From Telluria aromaticivorans (GTDB lineage Bacteria > Pseudomonadota > Gammaproteobacteria > Burkholderiales > Burkholderiaceae_D): a stretch of 64,000 nucleotides of DNA. Position 1 is the first letter of the stretch. Each line of letters opens with the position of its first letter. The stretch is from NCBI RefSeq assembly GCF_013003915.1, contig NZ_JABAIV010000008.1, forward strand, positions 62,001-126,000, given 5' to 3'. Position numbers and translations under genes: made by a program. The notes beneath the pieces are model-generated. The model was not told where the DNA came from, made no database searches, and saw only the letters and a list, made by a program, of their open reading frames with translations. Positions 1 to 7,773 of the stretch are shown here, piece after piece.

Positions 1-699
1 TACCTGCAGGGCTTGATGGCGCTGCCCCTGCTCATCGGCATCAACGACAATCCCGACGGCGCCACCCTGCGCGACGTGCTCCCGGCCGACGTCTACGCGC
101 GCTGGCTGCCGCTCAAGGAAAAATACCTGCCAAAAAATAAGGAGCGCGAGCGGCCGATCTTCGTGGCCAATCAATTATTCAGCGCCGCCATGAAGCAGGC
201 CGGCCTCACCACCAGCACCGATGTGCGCAAGCAGGTCGAGAAGATCGTCGACGCCAGGAAGCTCACCGTCACGAAAACCGTGCTCTCGCTGCCGATTGAG
301 AACGCGCGCCGCGTCATCAAGGACTTCAAGAAGTCGCCGCTCGACGATGCGGCCTGCTTCGCCGCCACATTGAGCCGCCTGGAGACCGATATCGAGGCGA
401 TGCGCCTGCGCGCCAACGCCTGGGCCAAGGGCGACATCGACGGTATCCGCAAGCTGGACTTCGTGGACCAGCAGGAAAGCTGCACCAACGTCATCATGAA
501 CAGCGCCGCCGTGCGTGACAACCCCACCTTCCAGGGCGCCGAACCGCGCCTGCGCGCCATGTGGCTCGCCAATGCGGAGGCAGCGCTGGCACGGAACGCC
601 TCGACGTTCGCCGTGCTCGCAATGAAAGATGTGCTCAATCCAAAGGGCTACCTAGCAATGCTGGCGGCCAAAGGCTATAAAGTCGAGCAGCCAGAATAG
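1..699 (+). CDS. TraB/GumN family protein, C-terminal part (5' end outside window)
   Basis: The frame is open from base 1, so the gene starts outside the window; 232 residues are visible. The tail, with a short hydrophobic strand STFAVLAMKD followed by GYLAMLAAKGYKV, matches the closing motif of the TraB/GumN fold, usually written FVAVGAxHLxGxxGLLxLLxxxGYxV. The middle is helical and charged, with a run of basic residues around KEKYLPKNKERER, also usual for the family. TraB/GumN proteins are generally exported or membrane-associated and of poorly defined function, with a proposed peptidase-like fold. The gene is followed by about 165 bp of AT-rich DNA before a PEP-CTERM gene, so it probably ends its own transcript. 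The family call rests on the C-terminal motif only. Confidence 0.7.
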   Translation, partial: YLQGLMALPLLIGINDNPDGATLRDVLPADVYARWLPLKEKYLPKNKERERPIFVANQLFSAAMKQAGLTTSTDVRKQVEKIVDARKLTVTKTVLSLPIENARRVIKDFKKSPLDDAACFAATLSRLETDIEAMRLRANAWAKGDIDGIRKLDFVDQQESCTNVIMNSAAVRDNPTFQGAEPRLRAMWLANAEAALARNASTFAVLAMKDVLNPKGYLAMLAAKGYKVEQPE

Positions 700-795
700 A
701 ATTCCACTGTCGAAGATTCTTACAATCAATTTCCTAGTGAAAATAAATAAATCATAACTAATTGATTTTAATGAAAGTTTGACGAATGCGAATTG

Positions 796-812
796 TTGGC
801 TTGAAAATTGCT
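796..812 (+). promoter_or_regulatory. Candidate sigma-54 (-24/-12) promoter of the PEP-CTERM gene at 865
   Basis: TTGGC-TTGAAAA-TTGCT has GG at 798-799 and GC at 810-811, exactly ten bases apart, with the TTGC of the -12 element intact. It lies about 55 bp before the start codon in an otherwise AT-rich leader. RpoN-dependent control of PEP-CTERM genes through the PrsK/PrsR system is known for exosortase-bearing bacteria. Assignment to this gene is inference. Confidence 0.6.
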
Positions 813-864
813 TATGTTAGGTAACGTACTCAATAGTCGTTGCCTAACCAAAAAAGGGATTTTC

Positions 865-1557
865 ATGTTCACCGCATCGCGCCTGCTCGCCGCACTCGTC
901 CTGACCTCCGCATCGTTCGCTGCCATCGCCGCGCCGGTCACCCCGACCTATACGACGTTCTCGAACCTTGCCGGCGCCACCTACGGCGGCAAGGGCATCC
1001 CGACCGACCCGTCGGCGATCACCACCTACGGTTCGCTGACCCTCGGCATGGCCGCCACCCAGCGCCTGGTCGGCCCCAACCTGGGCCATGACGGCGCCGG
1101 CACCTATTTCGCGAATACCGGCAGCACACCGGGCATGCCGCCGCGCGCGACCTGGAACTTCAATTACTACATCAACGACAGTGCGCAAAACCTGGCCAGC
1201 AACGGCTTGACCTACGCCCTGCTGTATGACTTCGATGCCGGCGTCGGCACCGATTCGTCGCAGATGGGCATGTGGAACCTGACCCCGTTCGTCGGGGGCA
1301 CGACCCATGAGAACTCGCAGAACCTGTCGTTCAGCTTCCTGTCGGCGACTCTGCCAGGCATCATCACCCCGCCAGCCGGCGCCTTCGATCCACTGGCAGC
1401 GGGCCAGTACAGCTTCGCCCTGATCGCCCTGCGCGATGGCGTCGAAGTAGCGCGCAGCGCCATCAACGTCCAGGTGCCTGAACCAGGCCCGCTGGCACTG
1501 CTGGGCCTTGGCATGGCCGGCCTGCTGGCGGCACGCCGCCGCAAGCAAGCGAAGTAA
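865..1557 (+). CDS. PEP-CTERM sorting-domain protein
   Basis: A 230-residue exported protein. The start chosen, the ATG at 865, gives a standard signal peptide (MFTASRLLAALVLTSASFA, cleavage near AIAA). An in-frame TTG at 808 would add an implausible leader, and AAAAAAGGG lies before 865. The C-terminus has the full PEP-CTERM signal: VPEP, a hydrophobic helix (LALLGLGMAGLLAA) and a basic tail RRRKQAK. Such proteins are processed by exosortase (EpsH/XrtA type) and delivered to the cell surface or matrix. The body (TYTTFSNLAGATYGGKGIP..., GTTHENSQNLSFSF) is rich in Gly, Ser, Thr and Asn and has no catalytic motif I recognise, so the role is unknown. No exosortase gene is in the window. A terminator hairpin follows directly. 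Confidence 0.92.
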   Translation: MFTASRLLAALVLTSASFAAIAAPVTPTYTTFSNLAGATYGGKGIPTDPSAITTYGSLTLGMAATQRLVGPNLGHDGAGTYFANTGSTPGMPPRATWNFNYYINDSAQNLASNGLTYALLYDFDAGVGTDSSQMGMWNLTPFVGGTTHENSQNLSFSFLSATLPGIITPPAGAFDPLAAGQYSFALIALRDGVEVARSAINVQVPEPGPLALLGLGMAGLLAARRRKQAK

Positions 1558-1579
1558 TTTTTCCGGCTTGAGATGGAAC

Positions 1580-1614
1580 AACGCCCGGTGCGCTGCATCG
1601 GGCGTTTTGTTTTC
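1580..1614 (+). terminator. Rho-independent terminator of the PEP-CTERM gene
   Basis: AACGCCCG (1580-1587) pairs with CGGGCGTT (1599-1606) and is followed by TTGTTTT. It sits 22 bp after the stop codon at 1557. Confidence 0.85.
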
Positions 1615-1633
1615 CATTGGCCACATTAGGAAT

Positions 1634-1663
1634 TTGTCAAAGAAACCCGAACACGCGTAGAAT
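1634..1663 (+). promoter_or_regulatory. Sigma-70 promoter of tRNA-Gly
   Basis: TTGTCA (1634-1639), an 18-bp spacer and TAGAAT (1658-1663) place the expected transcription start about 5 bp before the tRNA. A near-consensus promoter this close to a stable RNA gene is typical. Confidence 0.75.
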
Positions 1664-1674
1664 GCTGGAGCACC

Positions 1675-1748
1675 GCGGGTGTAGCTCAATGGTAGAGCAG
1701 AAGCTTCCCAAGCTTACGACGAGGGTTCGATTCCCTTCACCCGCTCCA
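1675..1748 (+). tRNA. tRNA-Gly, anticodon CCC
   Basis: A 74-nt cloverleaf. The acceptor arm GCGGGTG (1675-1681) pairs with CACCCGC (1738-1744), followed by discriminator T and an encoded CCA (1746-1748). The D-arm contains AGCTCAATGGTAGAGC, the T-arm contains GGGTTCGATTCCC, and the anticodon loop is TTCCCAA, giving anticodon CCC (reads GGG). The outer base pair of the anticodon stem looks mismatched (G-A). The ~1.2 kb downstream holds only decayed accessory genes, which suits the use of tRNA loci as insertion points. No duplicated tRNA 3' end is visible in the window. Confidence 0.95.
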
Positions 1749-1810
1749 GTGAAAGACGACAGAAATCCGTTTTTCCTCGCCCCACACAATCCATATCGCT
1801 CCACAAAGCT

Positions 1811-2198
1811 TCACAGCAAGACATTGCAGCCCGAGCCGAAGCTGGACTCTAAGGGCGAGCAGGTGAAACTGCTGTCGAGCTGCTCCCACCACGCAATGTC
1901 GCCGGTCCCGTAAGTGCAGACCAGCCCCTTCGGCTCCCCGGCGAAAACCCGTGCTGCACATCGAATCCTCCTTCACATCCTTGCGCAGGCCCTGCAGTTC
2001 TGTCCGGCAGTTGAATTCACCGAGATAGGCAGATGCACCCTGCAGCCATGCCTTCGGCACCATCCCTATTCCCTGGTGGCGATAGGGCACCTCAGCAAGG
2101 ACGGTGTCTTCCGACGGATAGAACTTCGGGCACTCGACCGGTTTGTCCGTGCGCGTGCGGAGCCAGGGCAAGCAAAAAAATAGAATCGGAAGCCTCAT
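1811..2198 (-). pseudogene. Frameshifted small exported protein, STY0301-like
   Basis: From ATG at 2198 the frame gives a short hydrophobic leader (MRLPILFFCLPWL), then VECPKFYPSEDTVLAEVPYR and LQGASAYLGEFNCRTELQG. Near 1944-1951, at an AAAACCC run, coherent sequence jumps to another frame and continues as AGEPKGLVCTYGTGDIAWWE and FTCSPLESSFGSGCNVLL to a TGA at 1811. The product resembles small secreted proteins of the STY0301 type (early CP, later WLxCxY and C), often found beside BPSL0067-family genes; this match is from memory. The start overlaps the stop of the upstream broken gene by ATGA, so the two were translationally coupled. A single extra base would explain the break. Because the neighbour is also broken, decay is likelier than sequencing error. 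Confidence 0.6.
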
Positions 2199-2616
2199 GC
2201 TTTCACCACGACATAGAATTCGTTGGCAATGTCAGCTGGCGCAATGCCATACCGATTGGCCTCTTCGGGGCTGTAGGCGCGCTTGTCGCGCCGCGGTACC
2301 GGCGCCCCAACCCACTGGTCCATTACCTCGATGCTCGTTACCTTGCCGGATACGCCTCGCCGCAACCGATTAACAGTGCCGCGTGGTAGCGATGCCTGTT
2401 GGGGAATCGGCCCCTGCCTTGACTGTCGATGACGAAGTTCGCGATGACGGAGCCTGGATTCAGGTAGTGAAGGTCGACCACGCGCGGACCGGGTCGCCTA
2501 AACCCCGTCTAGCCCACCGACGTTGTTTCCTTGGGCAGGGCTACGCATTCGCCGTCACCGAAAGGCGGGTGCCCTTCCAGCTCTTCCACGTCCCTGCTAT
2601 AGATAAAGTCGCCCAT
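2195..2616 (-). pseudogene. Broken BPSL0067-family gene (stop codon plus frameshift)
   Basis: A good ribosome site (GAGGAGGGGG) precedes ATG at 2616. Reading: GDFIYSRDVEELEGHPPFGD, then GECVALPKETTSVG, then a premature TAG at 2509-2511. The same frame continues with LNPGSVIANFVIDSQGRGRF and PNRHRYHAALLIG to a TAA. After a frame change it continues with VTSIEVMDQWVGAPVPRRD and IANEFYVVVKA to TGA at 2195. The order of motifs (VxxLEG, GECVAL, PGxxIAxFV, PNxxxxHAA, VMDQW, terminal EFYVV) is that of the BPSL0067 family, CHAP/NlpC-like proteins linked to type VI secretion effector modules. At least two independent lesions are present, so this is a pseudogene. The family call is from memory of the motif pattern. 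Confidence 0.65.
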
Positions 2617-2939
2617 GACCCCCTCCTCAATGTGATGGACCATTGTTGGGTTGTCGGATTTGGGACAAGTTGGCAGCTGTCAACAGGCAGCTTCTTGCAG
2701 ATCAAGTACGGGTGGCGGTGTGCCGGCTCGGCCAGCACGCGCACGACGAGGGCAATGCCGGCGGCTTGCGATATCGGGAAGCGCGCCGCTGCCCGAGCGA
2801 CTTAGAGATATTGGTGGCGAGTGACTACTCGACTGCTGAAGAGGGATGGGAGTGGCGCGCCGGTCGGCGCAGACTGGTTTCAAATGAGTCCGTCTCGGAA
2901 TCGTTCGTTTCGTTTTGAGAGACGTTTTCCCTGCTCAAT
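2617..2939. other. Intergenic stretch with no recognisable gene
   Basis: Between the broken BPSL0067-like gene and the stop of the BNR-repeat gene I see only short overlapping frames on both strands with no coherent protein signature. It may be further decayed accessory sequence. Confidence 0.5.
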
Positions 2940-4214
2940 TCATCGCGAACGTCCCCGCATCAACCATACACGGCTACCATGACCCGGCGTCAGGCTGCTG
3001 TTCACGATCGCTACCGTTCCGTCGCGATGCAAGGCGAGTTTCTGCCCCAAGATGCCCTGCTGGCTGCCATTGCGACCACCTCCGCCCGGTACGCTGTGCG
3101 GGATGAGCCCATGGGGGCTAAAGCCGGCGCCAGCCGTCGCTGACTGCCACAAGCCCTTGCGCGACGCTGGCTCCCACAGGACGCGTGGGTGCGCATCGTC
3201 GCCGCAGGCGAGATGCACTGCTGCCGCTCCTTCATCGTGCGATTGGGTAGTTGGCGTGCCGAAGCGCAGGCCAAGAGGGTCGGCGCGGACGTAGCGAACC
3301 CGGGCGGGGCTGTTCCCACGCTGTTCCAGATACGCGAGGTGCAGGGCGCCCTTATGGTCTACGACAAGGCGCGGCATGTCTGCGCGGTCCTGGTCGGCGC
3401 CGACCAGGACCGGTGCCGCGAATGTGCCGCCCCCATCGCTGGAGAGGCTTACCCGGATATCGGCATCGTGGTCTTCGCCAACCGCCCAGGCAAGGTAGAG
3501 GCGACCGGCAGGACCAATGGCCAGCGACGGCCCACGCGCCGGTAGCTTCACGTCGCCCGCAATCAGCTGCGGCCTTGAGAAGCTGCGGCCGCCGTCGCGC
3601 GAGCGCGCCAGCCACAACATGCCGTCATATTCGGTCCATGCCGCATACACGCTGCCATCCGGACCAGCCGCGAGATCCAGGCTGCCGTTCGACCAGGTGT
3701 CGCGGTCGAGGCGCCCCTTGCCGTCGCCGCCGCGCGATGTCGACAGGTTGCGCGGCTGGGAGAAGGTTCTTCCCCCATCGGTCGAATGTGCGAACAGAAC
3801 GTCGCCGCCGTGCGACCCGCCCGAGAAGATGATCTCCTGCCACAGCACGTACAGCGTGTCCGGTCCACCGGCGACGATGCGCGGCAGCCAGGAAAACGTG
3901 GCCGGGTTGCGCGAGACGTTAACCACCGCGCCGCGTGGCCGGCCATCGGCGTCTAGCACTTTCAGAAACACGTCCTTGCGCCGCTGGTCTACCCAGGCAA
4001 CGGCCAGCCTGCCGTCGGGCAGGAAGGCGGCGGTGCCGTCGTCGACGTAATCGTAGTGCGAGTCGTTCTGCCGCCACGGCCCTTTGGCGCCGCCGCCGCT
4101 GGCGATCTCCACGACTGGGAGCCAGGTCATGCCATCCGCAACCCGCGCAGACTGGGCGGGAATGCAGGCCAGCACGGCCGCGACAAGGAGTGAGCTGGCA
4201 GGATGGATGCGCAT
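2940..4214 (-). CDS. Secreted BNR/Asp-box (sialidase-fold) protein
   Basis: A 424-residue protein. ATG at 4214 is chosen because it gives a signal peptide (MRIHPASSLLVAAVLACIPA, then QSARVADG). Three Asp boxes of the form SxDGGxxF are seen: STDGGRTF (about 144-151), SRDGGRSF (205-212) and SSDGGGTF (258-265). Each follows a beta-strand segment such as LYVLWQE, VYAAWTE and LYLAWAV. This is the beta-propeller of sialidases and BNR-repeat exported proteins. I do not see the full Arg triad of true sialidases, so the substrate is unknown and enzymatic activity is not assured. The first ~60 bp and upstream region belong to a ~210-bp sequence repeated at 7720-7930. A degraded copy of this gene's signal peptide lies at 7715-7773. 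Confidence 0.8.
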   Translation of the reverse strand: MRIHPASSLLVAAVLACIPAQSARVADGMTWLPVVEIASGGGAKGPWRQNDSHYDYVDDGTAAFLPDGRLAVAWVDQRRKDVFLKVLDADGRPRGAVVNVSRNPATFSWLPRIVAGGPDTLYVLWQEIIFSGGSHGGDVLFAHSTDGGRTFSQPRNLSTSRGGDGKGRLDRDTWSNGSLDLAAGPDGSVYAAWTEYDGMLWLARSRDGGRSFSRPQLIAGDVKLPARGPSLAIGPAGRLYLAWAVGEDHDADIRVSLSSDGGGTFAAPVLVGADQDRADMPRLVVDHKGALHLAYLEQRGNSPARVRYVRADPLGLRFGTPTTQSHDEGAAAVHLACGDDAHPRVLWEPASRKGLWQSATAGAGFSPHGLIPHSVPGGGGRNGSQQGILGQKLALHRDGTVAIVNSSLTPGHGSRVWLMRGRSR

Positions 4215-4370
4215 GAGCCTCCCTGGTCTGTACGCCGCCGCAGGCTGCACCGCGCCCGGCGCCGGCACGGTATGCTGGCATCCTATCCTCCACGCCGGTC
4301 GAGGAGCGCCCGCGTGCATCACGGCTCCCGCTTGCGCCGCCATGCCCTGGTTTCGCTAGCGGTCCTGGAG
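4161..4370. repeat. Left copy of a diverged ~210-bp direct repeat
   Basis: It aligns colinearly with 7720-7930 at roughly 75-80% by eye. Shared blocks include CAGCACGGCCGCGACAAGGA, CCGCGCCCGGCGCCGGC and GGTATGCTGGCATCCTA. It spans the 5' end of the BNR gene, the divergent intergenic region and the 5' end of a broken aldo/keto reductase gene. Similarity stops just past 4370. Confidence 0.8.
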
Positions 4371-4427
4371 CGCCCGGCCATGCCCCGCCGAGCTCGGCCA
4401 TACCATACGCCTCCCGTTTGCGCATAG
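4314..4427 (+). pseudogene. 5' remnant of an aldo/keto reductase gene (copy of the start of the gene at 7874)
   Basis: Read from GTG at 4314: VHHGSRLRRHALVSLAVLER. This corresponds to the N-terminus of the intact reductase, MHLDSRSRRRVLASLAALPL. Coherence is lost after about 20 codons and the frame stops at 4427. It is one end of the duplicated block and shows the ancestral order was BNR gene, intergenic region, reductase. Confidence 0.6.
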
Positions 4428-4571
4428 TTCTCCGTCACCTGAAAGACTGACGAGCATGCCGCCCCTGCTGTCTATTCGCGGTAGAACAAGCAAGCGATTG
4501 ACATTACGCAAAGGGACAGTTAGCTGCACTCTTAGTATCGACGAACAGATAGGCGATAAGAGAGGTCTGCA

Positions 4572-5735
4572 ATGAGGCAACATCTTTTCACTCGTCCTGA
4601 AAAAAAGTACAACACATTCGCTGACCTGAAGGGAGCAGGGGGATTCGATGAGAATTATTTGCACGAATCTTTCTATAAAGAGCATATACCAGAATTCGTC
4701 GCCGCTGCATTAGAGCGACTGTATGGAAACATCTACTGCACGCTGGGACGGATATCGGCTTACGAATCGCTCGAGGGGATCAGCACCTATGTCTCGCAAC
4801 GCCAATCAGTGATCGAGGCTATTATCCTTTTTCGTGATGAGGGACAGATCATTTCCATTGTCAACCAGCAGATTACTCTTCCCGCAAACGCGATTTCCTC
4901 TTTCTGCGAATCGGTTTTTTCCCGATATAAAAACGCGAAGGTTGTTCGGTTCTACGCGATAGATACGCATTTGACTTGTTTTTCACGTTTTTTTCAGCAA
5001 ACTGTAGCCCTGCAAGAGAATGTAATCAATCTACCATCGGAAAAATCGATATATCTCAGCAGTATCAGGCCGCAATTCAGGAAGCAAATCCTGATCTCGG
5101 GCCAGAATATCAAAGCCGATCATCCGACTTTTCAAATGCATCTCGGCTCGCAAGACGCGATCAAAGCCGAAACCGTCCAGGCTGTACTCAAGCTTGCGCA
5201 AAAACGCATGCTTGCAAAGGGCAAGACCGACTATACGGGAAAGATCAACACGGTCGCACTCGTCAAGTTAATGAAAAGCCATGGTCATATTGCTTTTGCG
5301 ACGATTAATGGGAATGTTTGCGGTGGTGCGATGTGGCTCAGTGTGGGGAAGCGTCACTTCCACCAGATCGCCGCGCATGATCCAGAGTATGACCGCTATA
5401 TGCTTGGAAATCAGCTATGGATGACCGCGATCTTGCGTTGTCTTGATTTGGGCGGCAAAGAATGCTGGCTCATGGGAGGGGCAGATGCGCATAAGGCGAG
5501 ATTTCGGGCCGAAAAACGGACATTTCACAGCATTATTATTTACCGTTCCAAGCTTTGTGCATTTTTCAGTTTGCAGATATTTGTTCCATGCTGGAGCACT
5601 CAACAGGCAGCCCGACTCCAGGCCGCCGCCATCTTGATCGCGCACAGGCCCGACCGGGCAGGACGTTTGGTGGCGCAAGCCATCGCCGTAATTCGCAGCC
5701 TGCGCGCGACGATGCGCGAGCGGCACACTCGGTGA
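4572..5735 (+). CDS. GNAT-fold acyltransferase, BioF2-like (PF13480 type)
   Basis: 387 residues from ATG at 4572, preceded by AGAGG. The central and C-terminal parts match the BioF2-like/CelD acetyltransferase pattern: SIRPQFRKQILISGQNIKA, a helix AVLKLAQKRMLAKGKT, strands IAFATINGNVCGGAMWLSVG, then LGGKECWLMGGADAHKARF, corresponding to the family's GG(x)nYKxxFG. Such enzymes transfer acyl groups in exopolysaccharide or small-molecule modification. The substrate here is not evident. The gene is markedly AT-richer than its surroundings and sits with the tyrosinase inside a block flanked by duplicated sequence, so transfer is likely. The last ~50 codons, after about 5585, become GC-rich and low in similarity, so the 3' end may have been replaced. 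Confidence 0.6.
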   Translation: MRQHLFTRPEKKYNTFADLKGAGGFDENYLHESFYKEHIPEFVAAALERLYGNIYCTLGRISAYESLEGISTYVSQRQSVIEAIILFRDEGQIISIVNQQITLPANAISSFCESVFSRYKNAKVVRFYAIDTHLTCFSRFFQQTVALQENVINLPSEKSIYLSSIRPQFRKQILISGQNIKADHPTFQMHLGSQDAIKAETVQAVLKLAQKRMLAKGKTDYTGKINTVALVKLMKSHGHIAFATINGNVCGGAMWLSVGKRHFHQIAAHDPEYDRYMLGNQLWMTAILRCLDLGGKECWLMGGADAHKARFRAEKRTFHSIIIYRSKLCAFFSLQIFVPCWSTQQAARLQAAAILIAHRPDRAGRLVAQAIAVIRSLRATMRERHTR

Positions 5736-5834
5736 CCCGCCGTTCTTTCAAGAGGCGGTAGCTGGCGCACCCCATGTTCGCGCCAGCGCTTTCTGGTGGC
5801 CAGGCACTGTATCGTAGCTGCGGCCGTTTCACGT

Positions 5835-7277
5835 TTACTGCGGATTGGTCTCCTCTGTCGACAGTTCAAGATGCGCCTCTCCTATACCGATCACTGCTCC
5901 AGCAGGATTATTGTCGCCGTCGACTCGTACAAACGATACCGACACCATACCGACTCGAAGCAAGGACGCATTCGGCAAAATACCGCGCAAGGAATATCGC
6001 AGTCGGGCGGCGCCATGCCCATGGTGCACTGCGCTACGAATCTGGAAGGCGCCCAGCGTCCCAAGAAGCAGTGATGTCGGCCTGCTCGCGCCTGCTTCCG
6101 GCGACGGCATGTTCAGGTAGACCTGGTAGAAGTAACCGCCGTTTTTCCCATTTTCCGCTAATTCCACCTGATCAAGCACAAGGTGTGCCGATTTGTATTT
6201 GGTTGTCCCACCACGCAACGACATGGCTTTACCGCGCCCGATCTCCTGTAGGGCTGTCCAATGCTCCGGGTTCACGGGCAGTTGCGCGCTGATCGATCTG
6301 CGGTCCAAACTGAGATGGAGTGCTCCTCCAAGCGAGAATGTTGCCGCGCTGGTTGGCCTCGGTCCGCTGATCTTGAACGATCCGGTTGGTGGCAGAGAGC
6401 GCGGTAACTGGTCCGGTCCGGCTTGCACACGCAAGGCCCTGGCATTTGTCACCTGGGCCAGGGGAATGGATGCCGGCATGGCTTCGTTCTGATAATAGTA
6501 TTGCAGGATTGTTCTCGTATCATAGGTCGACACGCGTGGCAGGGTCAGCGTATTCGTATACGTGTGAACTCCCGACCAATATGGCTTGGTTTTTGCAGGC
6601 ATTTTTCGTCCAGCCGCGGCAGTGATCCAAGCGACCCACAAACGGTCGACATTTGCGTGGTGGAGCCAAAAAATAGGATCTACTGGAGAATTCATTGTCG
6701 ACATGATGTTTCCGATGATGTCATGAACTGGATTGTGCGGCTGGTTTTCCAAAATCGGTTCGAACGCATTGGCCGCGCCACGCTGGAAATTCGTTACCGT
6801 CGGGGAAAACGGCGCTAATGTCAACGCCTGGCGAACGTTGACATTGAGTCGGTTGACGTACAAGGGGTTTGTGCTATTGGGGTCCGTGAACTCGGCAGGT
6901 ATCGTAGCGTAGGTATAATAGTCCCAATAAGGGAGTATGAGGTTGCTGTCTCCGGAGACGATACGCAGTTGCCTCTCGAAATGGTACAGGTAGCCACGAT
7001 GCCATGCTAAAAAATAGGGGACGCCGTGCGGACAACGGTTAATGTGAATATTGGTCCAGTACGCCCAGCTATTCGGATTGCTCGCGTTAGGATTTGCTTT
7101 CATCAAGCGAATTGCATTTAGTAATGAATCATACTGGGGTGTAATTTTGAATTGCTGCCATTCCATGCGTTTCCTGAGTGCAATTTGGGCAAACAAGCTG
7201 CCCGGAATCGCGGATAGGGCCACTGCAAGAGCCGAATGTTCAAGAAAGTGTCTCCTGTCGATTTTTTGCTGAATCAT
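5835..7277 (-). CDS. Tat-exported tyrosinase / polyphenol oxidase family copper protein
   Basis: 480 residues. ATG at 7277 is preceded by AGGGAGAG at good spacing, and the N-terminus carries a twin-arginine signal (DRRHFLEHSALAVALSAIPG). The CuA site is visible as IHINRCPHGVPYFLAWHRGY, with H78, H84 and H93 and a Cys at 82 that could form the Cys-His thioether of catechol oxidases. The CuB site is HNPVHDIIG (H181, H185) with PIFWLHHANVDRLW (H206/H207). The C-terminal ~200 residues resemble the beta-rich cap that shields the active site of polyphenol oxidases. The expected reaction is oxidation of mono- or diphenols to quinones, for example in melanin formation, after folded export. It converges with the GNAT gene and the pair forms the inserted module. 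Confidence 0.88.
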   Translation of the reverse strand: MIQQKIDRRHFLEHSALAVALSAIPGSLFAQIALRKRMEWQQFKITPQYDSLLNAIRLMKANPNASNPNSWAYWTNIHINRCPHGVPYFLAWHRGYLYHFERQLRIVSGDSNLILPYWDYYTYATIPAEFTDPNSTNPLYVNRLNVNVRQALTLAPFSPTVTNFQRGAANAFEPILENQPHNPVHDIIGNIMSTMNSPVDPIFWLHHANVDRLWVAWITAAAGRKMPAKTKPYWSGVHTYTNTLTLPRVSTYDTRTILQYYYQNEAMPASIPLAQVTNARALRVQAGPDQLPRSLPPTGSFKISGPRPTSAATFSLGGALHLSLDRRSISAQLPVNPEHWTALQEIGRGKAMSLRGGTTKYKSAHLVLDQVELAENGKNGGYFYQVYLNMPSPEAGASRPTSLLLGTLGAFQIRSAVHHGHGAARLRYSLRGILPNASLLRVGMVSVSFVRVDGDNNPAGAVIGIGEAHLELSTEETNPQ

Positions 7278-7719
7278 GGTGCTCTCCCTGTCAATAAGCA
7301 TGCTGCCATTCGGCAAGTCGCATTGCTGTACATGGAAAGCCACGCTGTTTGCCGTTGAGTCTTACAAGTTGCGGTTTGAGAAGTATCAACGATATGCCCT
7401 TAAAATCTAGGTGGCTTTACAAATATCAAGTGAAACGTATATTTGACTTTGGCTGGCAAGATGATCAGCTAACATATTATCGATCAGCTAAACGGTGAAA
7501 AACCAAACATTCCGCCACAGGTAAGGAATTTGTGTCGGTATGTTTCCCGACCGCCGACTCCGGTAGAGCACCGATGTGCTGGTTTATCAATAGATTTGTG
7601 TATGCCTACCGGCTATTACACCGATATATCTTTGCGCGCTTAAAAAGTGGGGGTTTGAGAAAACGCAAACAACTGCTATGCGAGCTGAGCGCGCGAGTAG
7701 ACGTCGAAGCTTGTTTTTC
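7278..7719. other. AT-rich intergenic region upstream of the tyrosinase
   Basis: No gene is seen. A short direct repeat GATCAGCTAA occurs at 7463-7472 and 7482-7491 (19-bp period), about 190 bp upstream of the tyrosinase start, and could be a pair of regulator sites. The AT-rich composition ends where the duplicated ~210-bp sequence begins. Confidence 0.4.
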
Positions 7720-7773
7720 CATGCAGTCCAGCACGGCCGCGACAAGGAGCGAACAGGCAGGGCGGATGCACAT
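7715..7773 (-). pseudogene. 5' remnant of the BNR-repeat gene (copy of the gene start at 4214)
   Basis: ATG at 7773 reads MCIRPACSLLVAAVLDCMEK, parallel to MRIHPASSLLVAAVLACIPA of the intact gene at 4214. Similarity ends near 7718, where AT-rich sequence begins. It marks the right boundary of the inserted segment. Confidence 0.6.

Noticed and set aside
844..1689. 281-codon minus-strand frame opposite the PEP-CTERM gene
   Set aside because: Antisense shadow; the plus strand has a signal peptide and a complete PEP-CTERM motif.
1737..2198. Reading the 153-codon minus frame as one intact protein
   Set aside because: After about residue 85 the frame becomes Arg/Leu-rich and incoherent while another frame continues the protein to a natural stop at 1811. 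It also runs into the tRNA.
1675..2940. Integrated element using tRNA-Gly as att site
   Set aside because: No integrase gene and no second copy of the tRNA 3' end are visible in the window; only degraded genes lie downstream.
2940..4214. True sialidase annotation
   Set aside because: Three Asp boxes are present but I could not locate the catalytic Arg triad and Tyr/Glu pair, so only the fold is called.
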